Position numbers and translations under genes: made by a program | Part shown: in pieces, positions 7,504-13,257 of the stretch | Layout: each line of letters starts with the position of its first letter | Numbering within the stretch: position 1 is the first letter of the stretch | Assembly: GCA_902783735.1 (NCBI GenBank) | Contig: CACZSE010000075.1 | Span: forward strand, 1 to 14,357 | From: an uncultured Lachnospiraceae bacterium | GTDB taxonomy: Bacteria; Bacillota; Clostridia; Lachnospirales; Lachnospiraceae | Direction: 5' to 3' | Length of the DNA: 14,357 nucleotides | Notes under the pieces: generated by a model | The model's input: only the letters and a program-made list of their open reading frames with translations | Told to the model about the DNA's origin: nothing | Database searches by the model: none

Positions 7504-7703
7504 ATACCCACCCGTAAGTTCGTATCAAATAAAAACAGTTAACCAATATGATGTTCTTACATCATCCTGATTAACTGTTTTTCTGCTTTGTTCACCGACG
7601 TGGAGCCTTCCACAACCGATGCTTAATTTACGAGCAAACCGGACCCGCTATGCAAAATATACCGTCACGTACAATATTGACTGTTTCACAAGATGATATT
7701 CAG
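7504..7703 (-). promoter_or_regulatory. speA 5' leader, candidate attenuator or riboswitch region
   Basis: This is the speA half of the 410-nt gene-free stretch 7504-7913. In the minus-strand RNA it contains a G+C-rich block (about 54% over 7583-7653, against about 27% over 7681-7800). A small hairpin follows (GTGGA, loop AGGC, TCCAC at 7600-7613), then a very stable terminator-like hairpin (7531-7582) right before the ribosome site. No known riboswitch class was recognised: I looked for T-box, guanidine-I/II/III, SAM, lysine, glycine and c-di-GMP core motifs by eye. No spacer for a separate promoter exists between hairpin and gene, so a regulatory leader is inferred. The rest of the stretch, 7704-7913, holds the promoters and the feo operator listed separately. 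Confidence 0.55.
7531..7582 (-). terminator. Large hairpin with U-tract in the speA leader (candidate attenuator)
   Basis: A 52-nt element folds almost completely. In the minus-strand RNA the outer 14-bp stem (AAAAACAGTTAATC with GGTTAACTGTTTTT, one G-U pair) continues through two weak pairs and one mismatch into an inner 7-bp stem (ATGATGT, loop AAGA, ACATCAT). The 3' arm ends in TTTTT followed by ATTTG, so it has the form of an intrinsic terminator facing speA. The opposite strand also ends in TTTTT, so it could work both ways and stop feo-directed antisense reading. The structure is seen directly; the role in attenuation is inferred. Confidence 0.75.
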
Positions 7704-7709
7704 AAAACG

Positions 7710-7739
7710 ATTATAAAGTGATCAACTTATAAAATTCTA
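7710..7739 (-). promoter_or_regulatory. Candidate speA promoter (proximal)
   Basis: A perfect -10 hexamer TATAAT lies on the minus strand at 7715-7710. Eighteen bases upstream is a weak -35 (TAGAAT, 7739-7734, 3 of 6). Transcription would begin near 7703 and give a leader of about 200 nt. Confidence 0.4.
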
Positions 7740-7782
7740 TATATTTGCATAAGAACAAATCTCTTCGTTCGCTTGCTCCTAT

Positions 7783-7811
7783 AAATTAACACAATAAATA
7801 ATGAGTGTCAA
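7783..7811 (-). promoter_or_regulatory. Candidate speA promoter (distal)
   Basis: A perfect minus-strand -35 TTGACA (7811-7806) lies 17 nt before TAATTT (7788-7783), a poor -10 match. It faces away from the feoA promoter, whose own TTGACA begins 11 nt to the right. The -35 is convincing; the -10 is not. Confidence 0.3.
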
Positions 7812-7822
7812 ACAAAAAACAG

Positions 7823-7850
7823 TTGACAATTGGAATATACTGTATAAAAT
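7823..7850 (+). promoter_or_regulatory. feoA promoter (housekeeping sigma type)
   Basis: TTGACA at 7823-7828 and TAAAAT at 7845-7850 are separated by 16 nt. The expected start is near 7857, immediately before the inverted-repeat operator, and about 57 nt before the feoA ATG. Confidence 0.75.
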
Positions 7851-7857
7851 AAGTATT

Positions 7858-7884
7858 GGTTAGTTAATGCTAACCTAAAGTTAG
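7858..7884. promoter_or_regulatory. Candidate metal-dependent repressor operator at feoA start
   Basis: GGTTAG (7858-7863) and CTAACC (7870-7875) form an inverted repeat around TTAATG. A third half-site, GTTAG, follows at 7880-7884. The three half-sites alternate in direction at 10-11 base steps, one helical turn apart, at the expected transcription start. GGTTAG/CTAACC half-sites resemble those of DtxR/IdeR-type iron regulators, but the spacer is longer than in the classical box. A repressor site for iron control of feo is inferred. Confidence 0.5.
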
Positions 7885-7913
7885 TCGCGACAAACTGACG
7901 GAAGGAGAAAAAA

Positions 7914-8123
7914 ATGAGTCTGAACGAAGCTGAACTTCAAAAAGAATATGTGATAAACAGCATCTGTACTAACGACGATGAAATGCAGTCGTTTTTGTTT
8001 TCATTGGGTTGCTACAGCGGTGAAAAGATCACGGTAGTAGACAAAAAAAACAATCTGGTGGTTTCCATTAAAGATGCCAGATACAACATTGATAAAGAAC
8101 TTGCTCAGGCCATTCTGGTCTAA
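7914..8123 (+). CDS. feoA: Ferrous iron transport protein A
   Basis: A 69-residue soluble, SH3-like FeoA protein, normal length for the family. The residues around EMQSFLFSLGCYSGEKITVV match the FeoA pattern of a turn followed by a beta strand, and the end (ARYNIDKELAQAILV) matches the usual closing strand. FeoA associates with FeoB on the cytoplasmic face and is thought to modulate iron uptake. The start is fixed by AAGGAG at 7902-7907, six nucleotides before ATG. It is the first gene of the feo operon, 26 nt before feoB, under a clear promoter with an adjoining operator-like repeat. Family call firm from sequence plus context. Confidence 0.92.
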   Translation: MSLNEAELQKEYVINSICTNDDEMQSFLFSLGCYSGEKITVVDKKNNLVVSIKDARYNIDKELAQAILV

Positions 8124-8149
8124 GCCTTTGTGAGGAGGGAACATTAGTT

Positions 8150-10141
8150 ATGAGAATCGCACTGACCGGCAACCCTAACAGCGGAAAAACAACCATGTTT
8201 AACGCTTTAACAGGAAGAAATGAAAAAATCGGTAACTGGGCCGGAGTTACCGTAGACAAAAAAGAAAGCCCCATAAAAAAGAATTACTGTGAATCCAACA
8301 AGGAACTTATCGCAGTAGATCTTCCCGGAGCTTATTCAATGTCACCTTTTACATCGGAAGAAAGCATAACCAGCGGTTATGTAAAAAACGAGCATCCCGA
8401 TGCAATAATCAACATAGTAGACGCAACCAACCTGAGCAGAAGCTTATTCTTTACGACTCAGCTTTTGGAGCTTGGGATCCCTGTGGTTGTTGCTCTTAAT
8501 AAAAGCGATATAAACGAAAAGAAAGAAACAAAGATCGATGAAAAACTTCTGTCCGAAAAGCTCGGATGTCCCGTAATAAAAACCGTATCCACATCGGAAA
8601 ACGGACTTAAGGACGTCATAAAGGCTGCTTCGGAACTTGAGGGAAAGGGTCAGAAGGCCCCTTATGTTCAGGGTGATATCAATCTTCATGACAAAGCAGC
8701 AGTAGAAGAAGCAGACAGAAAGCGTTTTGATTTTGTAAACAGCATTGTTGCTGAAGTAGAAAAGCGTAAGGTCTTCACAAAAGACAGAACCGCAGCCGAT
8801 ACAGTCGACAGTATCCTGACCCACCCGGTGTCGGGTCTTATCATATTTGCTGCCATCATGTGGGCGGTATTTTACATTTCCCAGTCAACACTCGGAACAT
8901 GGCTTGCAGATATCCTCGTAGGATGGATCGAAACATTCCAGGGATTTGTCGGAGATAAGTTAGCCGATGCTAATCCGCTTCTTTACGCTTTACTTGTAGA
9001 TGGTATCATAGGCGGCGTCGGTGCAGTTGTCGGATTCTTACCTCTTGTTATGGTCATGTACTTCCTTATAGCTCTTTTGGAGGACTGCGGTTACATGTCA
9101 CGTGCTACCGTCGTACTTGACCCTATATTTAAAAAGGTAGGTCTCTCAGGTAAATCCGTTATCCCCATGATCATCGGAACCGGTTGCGGTATCCCCGCTA
9201 TCATGGCATGCCGTACAATAAAAAATGAGAGAGAGCGCCGTTCGACGGCAATGCTCGCAACATTTATGCCATGTGGTGCAAAGATACCGGTTATAGCTCT
9301 TTTTGCGGGAGCTTTCTTCCCGGATTCAAAATGGGTAAGCCCTGTAATGTATTTTGTCGGTATCGCTCTTGTACTGTTGGGTGCTATCCTGATCAAGGCT
9401 TTGACCGGTATGAAATACAGAAAATCATTCTTCATCATAGAGCTTCCGGAATATAAGATTCCCAGCCTCAAACTTGCTGTGGGATCAATGCTCTCAAGAG
9501 GTAAGGCTTATATCGTAAAAGCCGGAACCATCATTCTTGTATGCAACACCATAGTTCAGATAATGCAGTCATTTAACTGGAGCTTTGAAGCAGTTGAAGA
9601 GGGTATGGAAAACACCTCTATCCTTGCAAGTATAGCAGGTCCGTTTGCAGTACTTCTCATTCCCGTCGTAGGAATAACGGCTTGGCAGCTCGCAGCAGCA
9701 GCCATTACCGGCTTCATAGCCAAGGAAAATGTTGTCGGAACCATTGCAACAGTGTATGCCATAACAAACTTTATAGATACAGAAGAACTTGAACTGATAG
9801 GAAGCGGCAATGCCGTTGCTACAGCAATGGGCCTCACCAAAGTAGCCGCTCTTGCCTATCTTATGTTCAATCTTTACACACCACCATGCTTTGCCGCCCT
9901 CGGAGCCATGAACTCAGAAATGCAGAGTTCAAAATGGTTCTGGGGCGGTGTAGGCCTGCAGTTAGCAACAGGTTACACCATTGGATTCCTTGTATATCAG
10001 TTCGGAACCCTCTTTACAACCGGGTCTTTCGGAAACGGTTTTATCGGCGGATTGATCGCTGTGATCTGCTTTGCAGCAGTTATAGTTTATCTTATCAGAA
10101 GATCAAATCGTATGATGGAACTTGAATACAAGCTTGACTAA
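8150..10141 (+). CDS. feoB: Ferrous iron transporter FeoB (GTPase plus permease)
   Basis: Inner-membrane Fe(II) uptake protein with an N-terminal G domain and a polytopic permease. The 663 residues show G1 GNPNSGKT (7-14), G3 DLPG (57-60), G4 NKSD (117-120) and a G5-like STSEN (147-151). A linker follows to about 220, and membrane segments run from HPVSGLIIFAAIMWAVF (225 on). Permease signatures are present: ALLEDCGYMSRA (308-319), the cysteine gate-like GTGCGIPAIMACRT (343-356) and MPCGAKIPVIALF (373-385). At 663 residues it is shorter than E. coli FeoB (773), as is common in Firmicutes. A GGAGGG site lies 10 nt before ATG. It is co-transcribed with feoA, and the small Cys-rich gene follows 89 nt later. 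No truncation seen. Confidence 0.96.
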   Translation: MRIALTGNPNSGKTTMFNALTGRNEKIGNWAGVTVDKKESPIKKNYCESNKELIAVDLPGAYSMSPFTSEESITSGYVKNEHPDAIINIVDATNLSRSLFFTTQLLELGIPVVVALNKSDINEKKETKIDEKLLSEKLGCPVIKTVSTSENGLKDVIKAASELEGKGQKAPYVQGDINLHDKAAVEEADRKRFDFVNSIVAEVEKRKVFTKDRTAADTVDSILTHPVSGLIIFAAIMWAVFYISQSTLGTWLADILVGWIETFQGFVGDKLADANPLLYALLVDGIIGGVGAVVGFLPLVMVMYFLIALLEDCGYMSRATVVLDPIFKKVGLSGKSVIPMIIGTGCGIPAIMACRTIKNERERRSTAMLATFMPCGAKIPVIALFAGAFFPDSKWVSPVMYFVGIALVLLGAILIKALTGMKYRKSFFIIELPEYKIPSLKLAVGSMLSRGKAYIVKAGTIILVCNTIVQIMQSFNWSFEAVEEGMENTSILASIAGPFAVLLIPVVGITAWQLAAAAITGFIAKENVVGTIATVYAITNFIDTEELELIGSGNAVATAMGLTKVAALAYLMFNLYTPPCFAALGAMNSEMQSSKWFWGGVGLQLATGYTIGFLVYQFGTLFTTGSFGNGFIGGLIAVICFAAVIVYLIRRSNRMMELEYKLD

Positions 10142-10230
10142 AATAAAGCTTTTTATTGAAGTCCGCCCTTTAAAGGTGCTAATGTAGATATTACAGTATA
10201 ACCGTTCATTTATTCCGGTTGAGGTAGGAT

Positions 10231-10395
10231 ATGTTAAATATTGCAGATGTTATCATTATCATAATAGTAGCAGTCATATGCGGACTTTCCATACATTATA
10301 TATATAAACAAAAAAAGCAGGGCGTCCATTGCATAGGATGCCCGGCAGCTGCATCTTGTCCCAAATGCGGCAAATGCAGATCCAAAGACGAGTGA
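10231..10395 (+). CDS. FeoB-associated small Cys-rich membrane protein
   Basis: This 54-codon gene encodes a single membrane helix followed by a cysteine-rich tail. Residues 4-21 are strongly hydrophobic (IADVIIIIIVAVICGL), then comes a basic stretch (YKQKKQG). The tail carries C34, C37, C43, C46 and C49 in two CxxC-type pairs (HCIGCP and SCPKCGKC). This matches the FeoB-associated Cys-rich family found after feoB in Firmicutes, whose exact job in iron uptake is not settled; metal or redox chemistry near the pore is a reasonable guess. The start is ATG at 10231 with GAGG six nucleotides upstream. It lies 89 nt after feoB with no clear terminator between. It is easily missed because of its size. 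Confidence 0.85.
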   Translation: MLNIADVIIIIIVAVICGLSIHYIYKQKKQGVHCIGCPAAASCPKCGKCRSKDE

Positions 10396-10425
10396 AAATC
10401 AATTTCACATATTCACAGACTTATG

Positions 10426-10456
10426 GCCCGACACCGGAACTATCCTGTTGTCGGGC
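10426..10456 (+). terminator. Hairpin after the feo operon (possible weak terminator)
   Basis: GCCCGACA (10426-10433) pairs with TGTCGGGC (10449-10456), eight G+C-rich pairs around a 15-nt loop. It is followed by TGTCTGTATA rather than a run of T, so termination is only possible, not clear. It is the only terminator-like structure between the feo genes and the next promoter. Confidence 0.45.
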
Positions 10457-10460
10457 TGTC

Positions 10461-10480
10461 TGTATATAGCGGTATATACA
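10461..10480. promoter_or_regulatory. Perfect 20-bp dyad upstream of the OFA transporter promoter (operator candidate)
   Basis: TGTATATA, GCGG, TATATACA form a perfect inverted repeat with a 4-nt centre, ending 8 nt before the -35 of the transporter promoter. The position suits a binding site for a dimeric regulator, probably an activator or an upstream repressor site. The regulator is unknown and no regulator gene is nearby. Confidence 0.5.
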
Positions 10481-10488
10481 TATAACGC

Positions 10489-10517
10489 TTTACTTTTGAC
10501 AGATTTCATAGTATACT
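10489..10517 (+). promoter_or_regulatory. Promoter of the OFA-type transporter gene
   Basis: TTTACT (10489-10494), a 17-nt spacer and TATACT (10512-10517) fit a housekeeping promoter, with the start expected near 10524, about 100 nt before the gene. An overlapping TTGACA at 10496-10501 has no matching -10 at usual spacing. Confidence 0.6.
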
Positions 10518-10553
10518 TCTTATTTGGTAAAAAGTGGGAAAAATTGAAATTTT

Positions 10554-10591
10554 GTCCGCTTTTTAGCGGACTTAATGCGTGAAAGATCACG
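10554..10591 (+). other. Two hairpins in the transporter 5' leader
   Basis: GTCCGCT (10554-10560), loop TTTT, AGCGGAC (10565-10571) is followed by CGTGA (10578-10582), loop AAGA, TCACG (10587-10591). Neither is followed by a T-run, so they look like leader structure or RNA-stabilising elements rather than terminators. Confidence 0.5.
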
Positions 10592-10623
10592 TAAGATACA
10601 GATATCAGAAAGGACTTAGTATT

Positions 10624-11964
10624 ATGAGTGAACAAACTACAAAATCCGGTGGATGGCGCACCAACAAATGGGTACGTGCCGCTATTCCCGCACTTCTTCT
10701 TCACTGCAGTATCGGTACGGTCTACTGCTGGTCTATCTTCAGTCAGGAGATAGCAGATTACATCGGATTCTCTAAAGGCGCTACCGAATGGGCATTCTCA
10801 TTTGCAATCTTTTTCCTCGGTATGTCAGCCGCATTCCTTGGCAACATCGTTGAGAAAGATATTCATAAGTCATCCTTGATCGCCACATTCTGTTTTGCGA
10901 TCGGTATGGCCCTTACAGGTTTCTTTATTTACTATGGAGGTCAGCACCCCAAGAGTGTAGTTTCTCTCGTAGGTATATATATCAGCTACGGATTTATAAT
11001 GGGTATAGGTCTGGGAACAGGTTATCTGTCACCGGTTAAGACTCTGATGCTCTGGTTCCAGGATCGTAAAGGTCTTGCAACAGGTCTTGCGGTTGCCGGC
11101 TTCGGTGCTGCTAAAGCCATTGCCAGCCCTATCATGCAGAGCATGCTCGAAAACCTCGGCGACGGCGGCATCTACAAGATGTTCTTAATACTTGCCTGTG
11201 TTTATTTTGTAATGATGTTCATCGGACACCTTCTCCTTGCAAAGCCTGCAGACTGGCATGAGCCTCAGGGCAAGGATGCAAAACCCGGTATCATGGAAGT
11301 ACTTAAGACAAAGCCCATCAGCAACTATGTTGGCATCTGGGTAATGTTCTATATCAATATCACCTGTGGTCTTGCTCTTATCTCTCAGGAGAAGATGATC
11401 GTAAAATGTATCGGTCTTGCAGCTTCGGTTGGTATCATCTCAACCATCTCGGCTATATTCAATGCCGGCGGCAGACTTGGTTTCTCTTCATGGGCAGATA
11501 CCATGAAAGACAGAAATACCATATATAAGATGATCTTCATCTTATCGATCGCATTTACCGCACTCGTAATGATCACAGGCGGTATCAAAAACGGTGAAGG
11601 AAACGGACTTTTGATCTTCCTTGTTCTTGCACTTATCTTCATTGTAAATGCAGGCTACGGCGGTGGATTCTCAAACGTTCCCACACTTTTGTCAGATCAC
11701 TATGGTATGGGTTCTATCAGTGCCATCCACGGTATCACACTTTCAGCCTGGGCATTTGCCGGACTTACAGGTAACCAGGTTGCAACATACATCGTAAACC
11801 ACAGTGGCGAATTCATCACAAAGATGGATTCATCAGGACATGAGATCACGGTAAATCCTGTTGGATATCAGAATGTGCTCTTCTTTACGATCGCACTTTA
11901 TATAGTAGCTCTCATCCTTTGTCTGGTACTTGTAAAGCCTACCGACAAGAGCAAGAAAGCTTAA
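10624..11964 (+). CDS. OFA-family major facilitator transporter (oxalate/formate antiporter-like), substrate unknown
   Basis: A polytopic inner-membrane carrier of 446 residues, normal for the major facilitator superfamily, with about twelve hydrophobic segments. The block GIGLGTGYLSPVKTLMLWFQ followed by DRKGLATGLAVAGFGAAKAI is the hallmark of the oxalate/formate antiporter (OFA) family. FNAGGRLGFSSWAD contains the conserved arginine after helix 7. In OxlT, as I recall it, a lysine in helix 11 helps bind oxalate; the matching place here reads ITLSAWAFAG with no lysine. Oxalate exchange is therefore doubtful, and a monocarboxylate is a better guess. An upstream GTG at 10579 lies inside a leader hairpin. 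The ATG at 10624 has AAAGGA nine nucleotides upstream and is preferred. It is a single-gene unit with its own promoter and terminator. Confidence 0.88.
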   Translation: MSEQTTKSGGWRTNKWVRAAIPALLLHCSIGTVYCWSIFSQEIADYIGFSKGATEWAFSFAIFFLGMSAAFLGNIVEKDIHKSSLIATFCFAIGMALTGFFIYYGGQHPKSVVSLVGIYISYGFIMGIGLGTGYLSPVKTLMLWFQDRKGLATGLAVAGFGAAKAIASPIMQSMLENLGDGGIYKMFLILACVYFVMMFIGHLLLAKPADWHEPQGKDAKPGIMEVLKTKPISNYVGIWVMFYINITCGLALISQEKMIVKCIGLAASVGIISTISAIFNAGGRLGFSSWADTMKDRNTIYKMIFILSIAFTALVMITGGIKNGEGNGLLIFLVLALIFIVNAGYGGGFSNVPTLLSDHYGMGSISAIHGITLSAWAFAGLTGNQVATYIVNHSGEFITKMDSSGHEITVNPVGYQNVLFFTIALYIVALILCLVLVKPTDKSKKA

Positions 11965-11974
11965 AATGGTAAAA

Positions 11975-12010
11975 AATAAAAGGCGGAATTTTCCGCCTTT
12001 TATTTTTTTA
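11975..12010. terminator. Bidirectional intrinsic terminator between the transporter and the aldo/keto reductase
   Basis: A G+C core GGCGGA (11982-11987) pairs with TCCGCC (11992-11997). It is flanked by A-rich 5' and T-rich 3' arms (AAAATAAAA, TTTTATTTTTTT) that form a tail on either strand. It lies between the transporter stop and the reductase stop. Confidence 0.9.
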
Positions 12011-12013
12011 CTA

Positions 12014-13135
12014 TCAATTATCCAATATCTCTGATGCTTCCTTAAGTAATTCAATGATCGGCAGATGCTGTGGACAAACTCCCTCACACTGACCGCATGC
12101 TATACAATCTGCTGCCCTGCCACTTCTTTGTATCAGACCGGAATAGAAATTCTTCGATCTCCAGTCATCGGGATATCTTCTCAAAGTGTTTATTGTTCTG
12201 AATACGTCAGGGATGCTGATACCCATGGGACAACCGTCACAGCAGTATTTACATGCGGTACAGCCTATCTGAGGCATGCCCAGAAGCTTTTGTGTCACTT
12301 TATCGACCAGTGCCATCTCTTCCTGAGAAAGAGGTTCAAAATCGGTAAAGGTTTTCAGGTTATCATCCATCTGATCTTCGTTTGACATTCCGGAAAGAAT
12401 GGTCATTACTCCATCCAGGGATCCGACAAAACGAAGGGCCCACGAAGCCACAGATCTGTCCGGTCTCATTTCCTTAAACATCTTCTCAATTTCCGGAGGC
12501 ATGTTAGCAAGCATACCACCTCTTACCGGTTCCATTACAATGATCGGAATTCCTCTCTTTTGAAGAATATCGTACAATTCTCCCGAACGTACTACCGGGT
12601 TTGTTCTGTCAAGGTAATTTAGCTGTATCTGTACAAACTCGACTTCAGGATGTTCATCTACGATCTTTTCAAGAAGCTCGGGACTGCCGTGAAATGAAAA
12701 ACCAAAATGCTTTATCTTTCCTTCTGCCTTTTTCTGTACACCCCAATTGAAGCAGTCATACTTGACGTAAGTATCGTAATTGTTTCCTTCCTCTATCGAA
12801 TGAAGCAGATAGAAATCAAAATAATCCACACCGGCTCTTGTCAGCTGCTCATTAAATATCCTGTCAACATCACTCTTGTCATGCATTTCCCATGCAGGAA
12901 GCTTAGTAGCTAACATAAAGCTGTCTCTCGGATATCTTTTTACCAGAGCTTCCCTGGCTGCCACTTCGGACTTTCCGCCATGATAAACATATGCGGTATC
13001 GAAATAGTTTAACCCCGCTTCCATATATTTATCTACCATGCGACAAACATGATCGATATCTATCTTTCCATCATTTTCCGGAAGTCGCATCAGACCAAAA
13101 CCCAGCTTTGGCATATTTTCGAATTCTTTTTTCAT
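12014..13135 (-). CDS. Aldo/keto reductase with C-terminal double 4Fe-4S ferredoxin domain
   Basis: Cytoplasmic oxidoreductase of 373 residues. The N-terminal barrel carries the aldo/keto reductase tetrad: D46 and Y51 in FDTAYVYHGG, K78 in LATKLP, and H112 in LLHSIEE. Strand signatures such as GFSFHG and IIVMEPVRGG also fit. The C-terminus adds two complete cluster motifs, C292-C295-C298-C302P and C344-C347-C350-C354P (each C-x2-C-x2-C-x3-CP), so electrons may come from or go to ferredoxin as well as NAD(P)H. Such fusions are common in anaerobic Firmicutes; the substrate is unknown. An ATG at 13150 would add five residues, but the GAAGGG ribosome site lies inside that extension, seven nucleotides before the ATG at 13135, which also gives the normal MKKEFENMPKLGFG start. 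It is a single-gene unit between two terminators. Confidence 0.93.
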   Translation of the reverse strand: MKKEFENMPKLGFGLMRLPENDGKIDIDHVCRMVDKYMEAGLNYFDTAYVYHGGKSEVAAREALVKRYPRDSFMLATKLPAWEMHDKSDVDRIFNEQLTRAGVDYFDFYLLHSIEEGNNYDTYVKYDCFNWGVQKKAEGKIKHFGFSFHGSPELLEKIVDEHPEVEFVQIQLNYLDRTNPVVRSGELYDILQKRGIPIIVMEPVRGGMLANMPPEIEKMFKEMRPDRSVASWALRFVGSLDGVMTILSGMSNEDQMDDNLKTFTDFEPLSQEEMALVDKVTQKLLGMPQIGCTACKYCCDGCPMGISIPDVFRTINTLRRYPDDWRSKNFYSGLIQRSGRAADCIACGQCEGVCPQHLPIIELLKEASEILDN

Positions 13136-13180
13136 ATGTCCGCCCTTCATGAATAATCAAACACATAATCACATATGTAT

Positions 13181-13186
13181 ATTATA
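13181..13186 (-). promoter_or_regulatory. -10 element of the aldo/keto reductase promoter
   Basis: A perfect minus-strand TATAAT (13186-13181) lies about 46 nt upstream of the reductase ATG, after the mnmA terminator. No good -35 hexamer is present at 16-18 nt, so an activator or another recognition feature may be needed. Confidence 0.5.
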
Positions 13187-13212
13187 CAATCTAAGGCTAA
13201 ACACATTCCATA

Positions 13213-13250
13213 TAAAAATACGCAGAGGACATCGAATTATCGATGTCCTC
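13213..13250 (-). terminator. mnmA transcription terminator
   Basis: An 11-bp stem GAGGACATCGA (13225-13235) with TCGATGTCCTC (13240-13250) surrounds a 4-nt loop. It begins 7 nt after the mnmA stop. On the minus strand it is followed by TGCGTATTTTTATA, a T-run offset by six bases. Confidence 0.8.
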
Positions 13251-13257
13251 CAAATCT

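Noticed and set aside
7531..7582. The long A5/T5-ended inverted repeat as a miniature mobile element
   Set aside because: It is only 52 nt, shows no flanking target duplication, and has no second copy in the window. A terminator explains the shape better.
7600..7653. Possible tRNA, SRP RNA, T-box or guanidine riboswitch in the speA leader (GGGTCCGG and GTGGA...TCCAC looked suggestive)
   Set aside because: No T-loop or cloverleaf, no SRP GGAAGGAAGCAGC-type core, no T-box GGTACCGCG core, and no guanidine-I conserved blocks. It is kept only as an unassigned structured leader.
10141..10200. AATAAAGCTTTTTATT and CCTTTAAAGG palindromes after feoB as a terminator
   Set aside because: The stems are almost only A-T with no loop to speak of, so they would not stop polymerase. 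The small Cys-rich gene downstream is probably co-transcribed.
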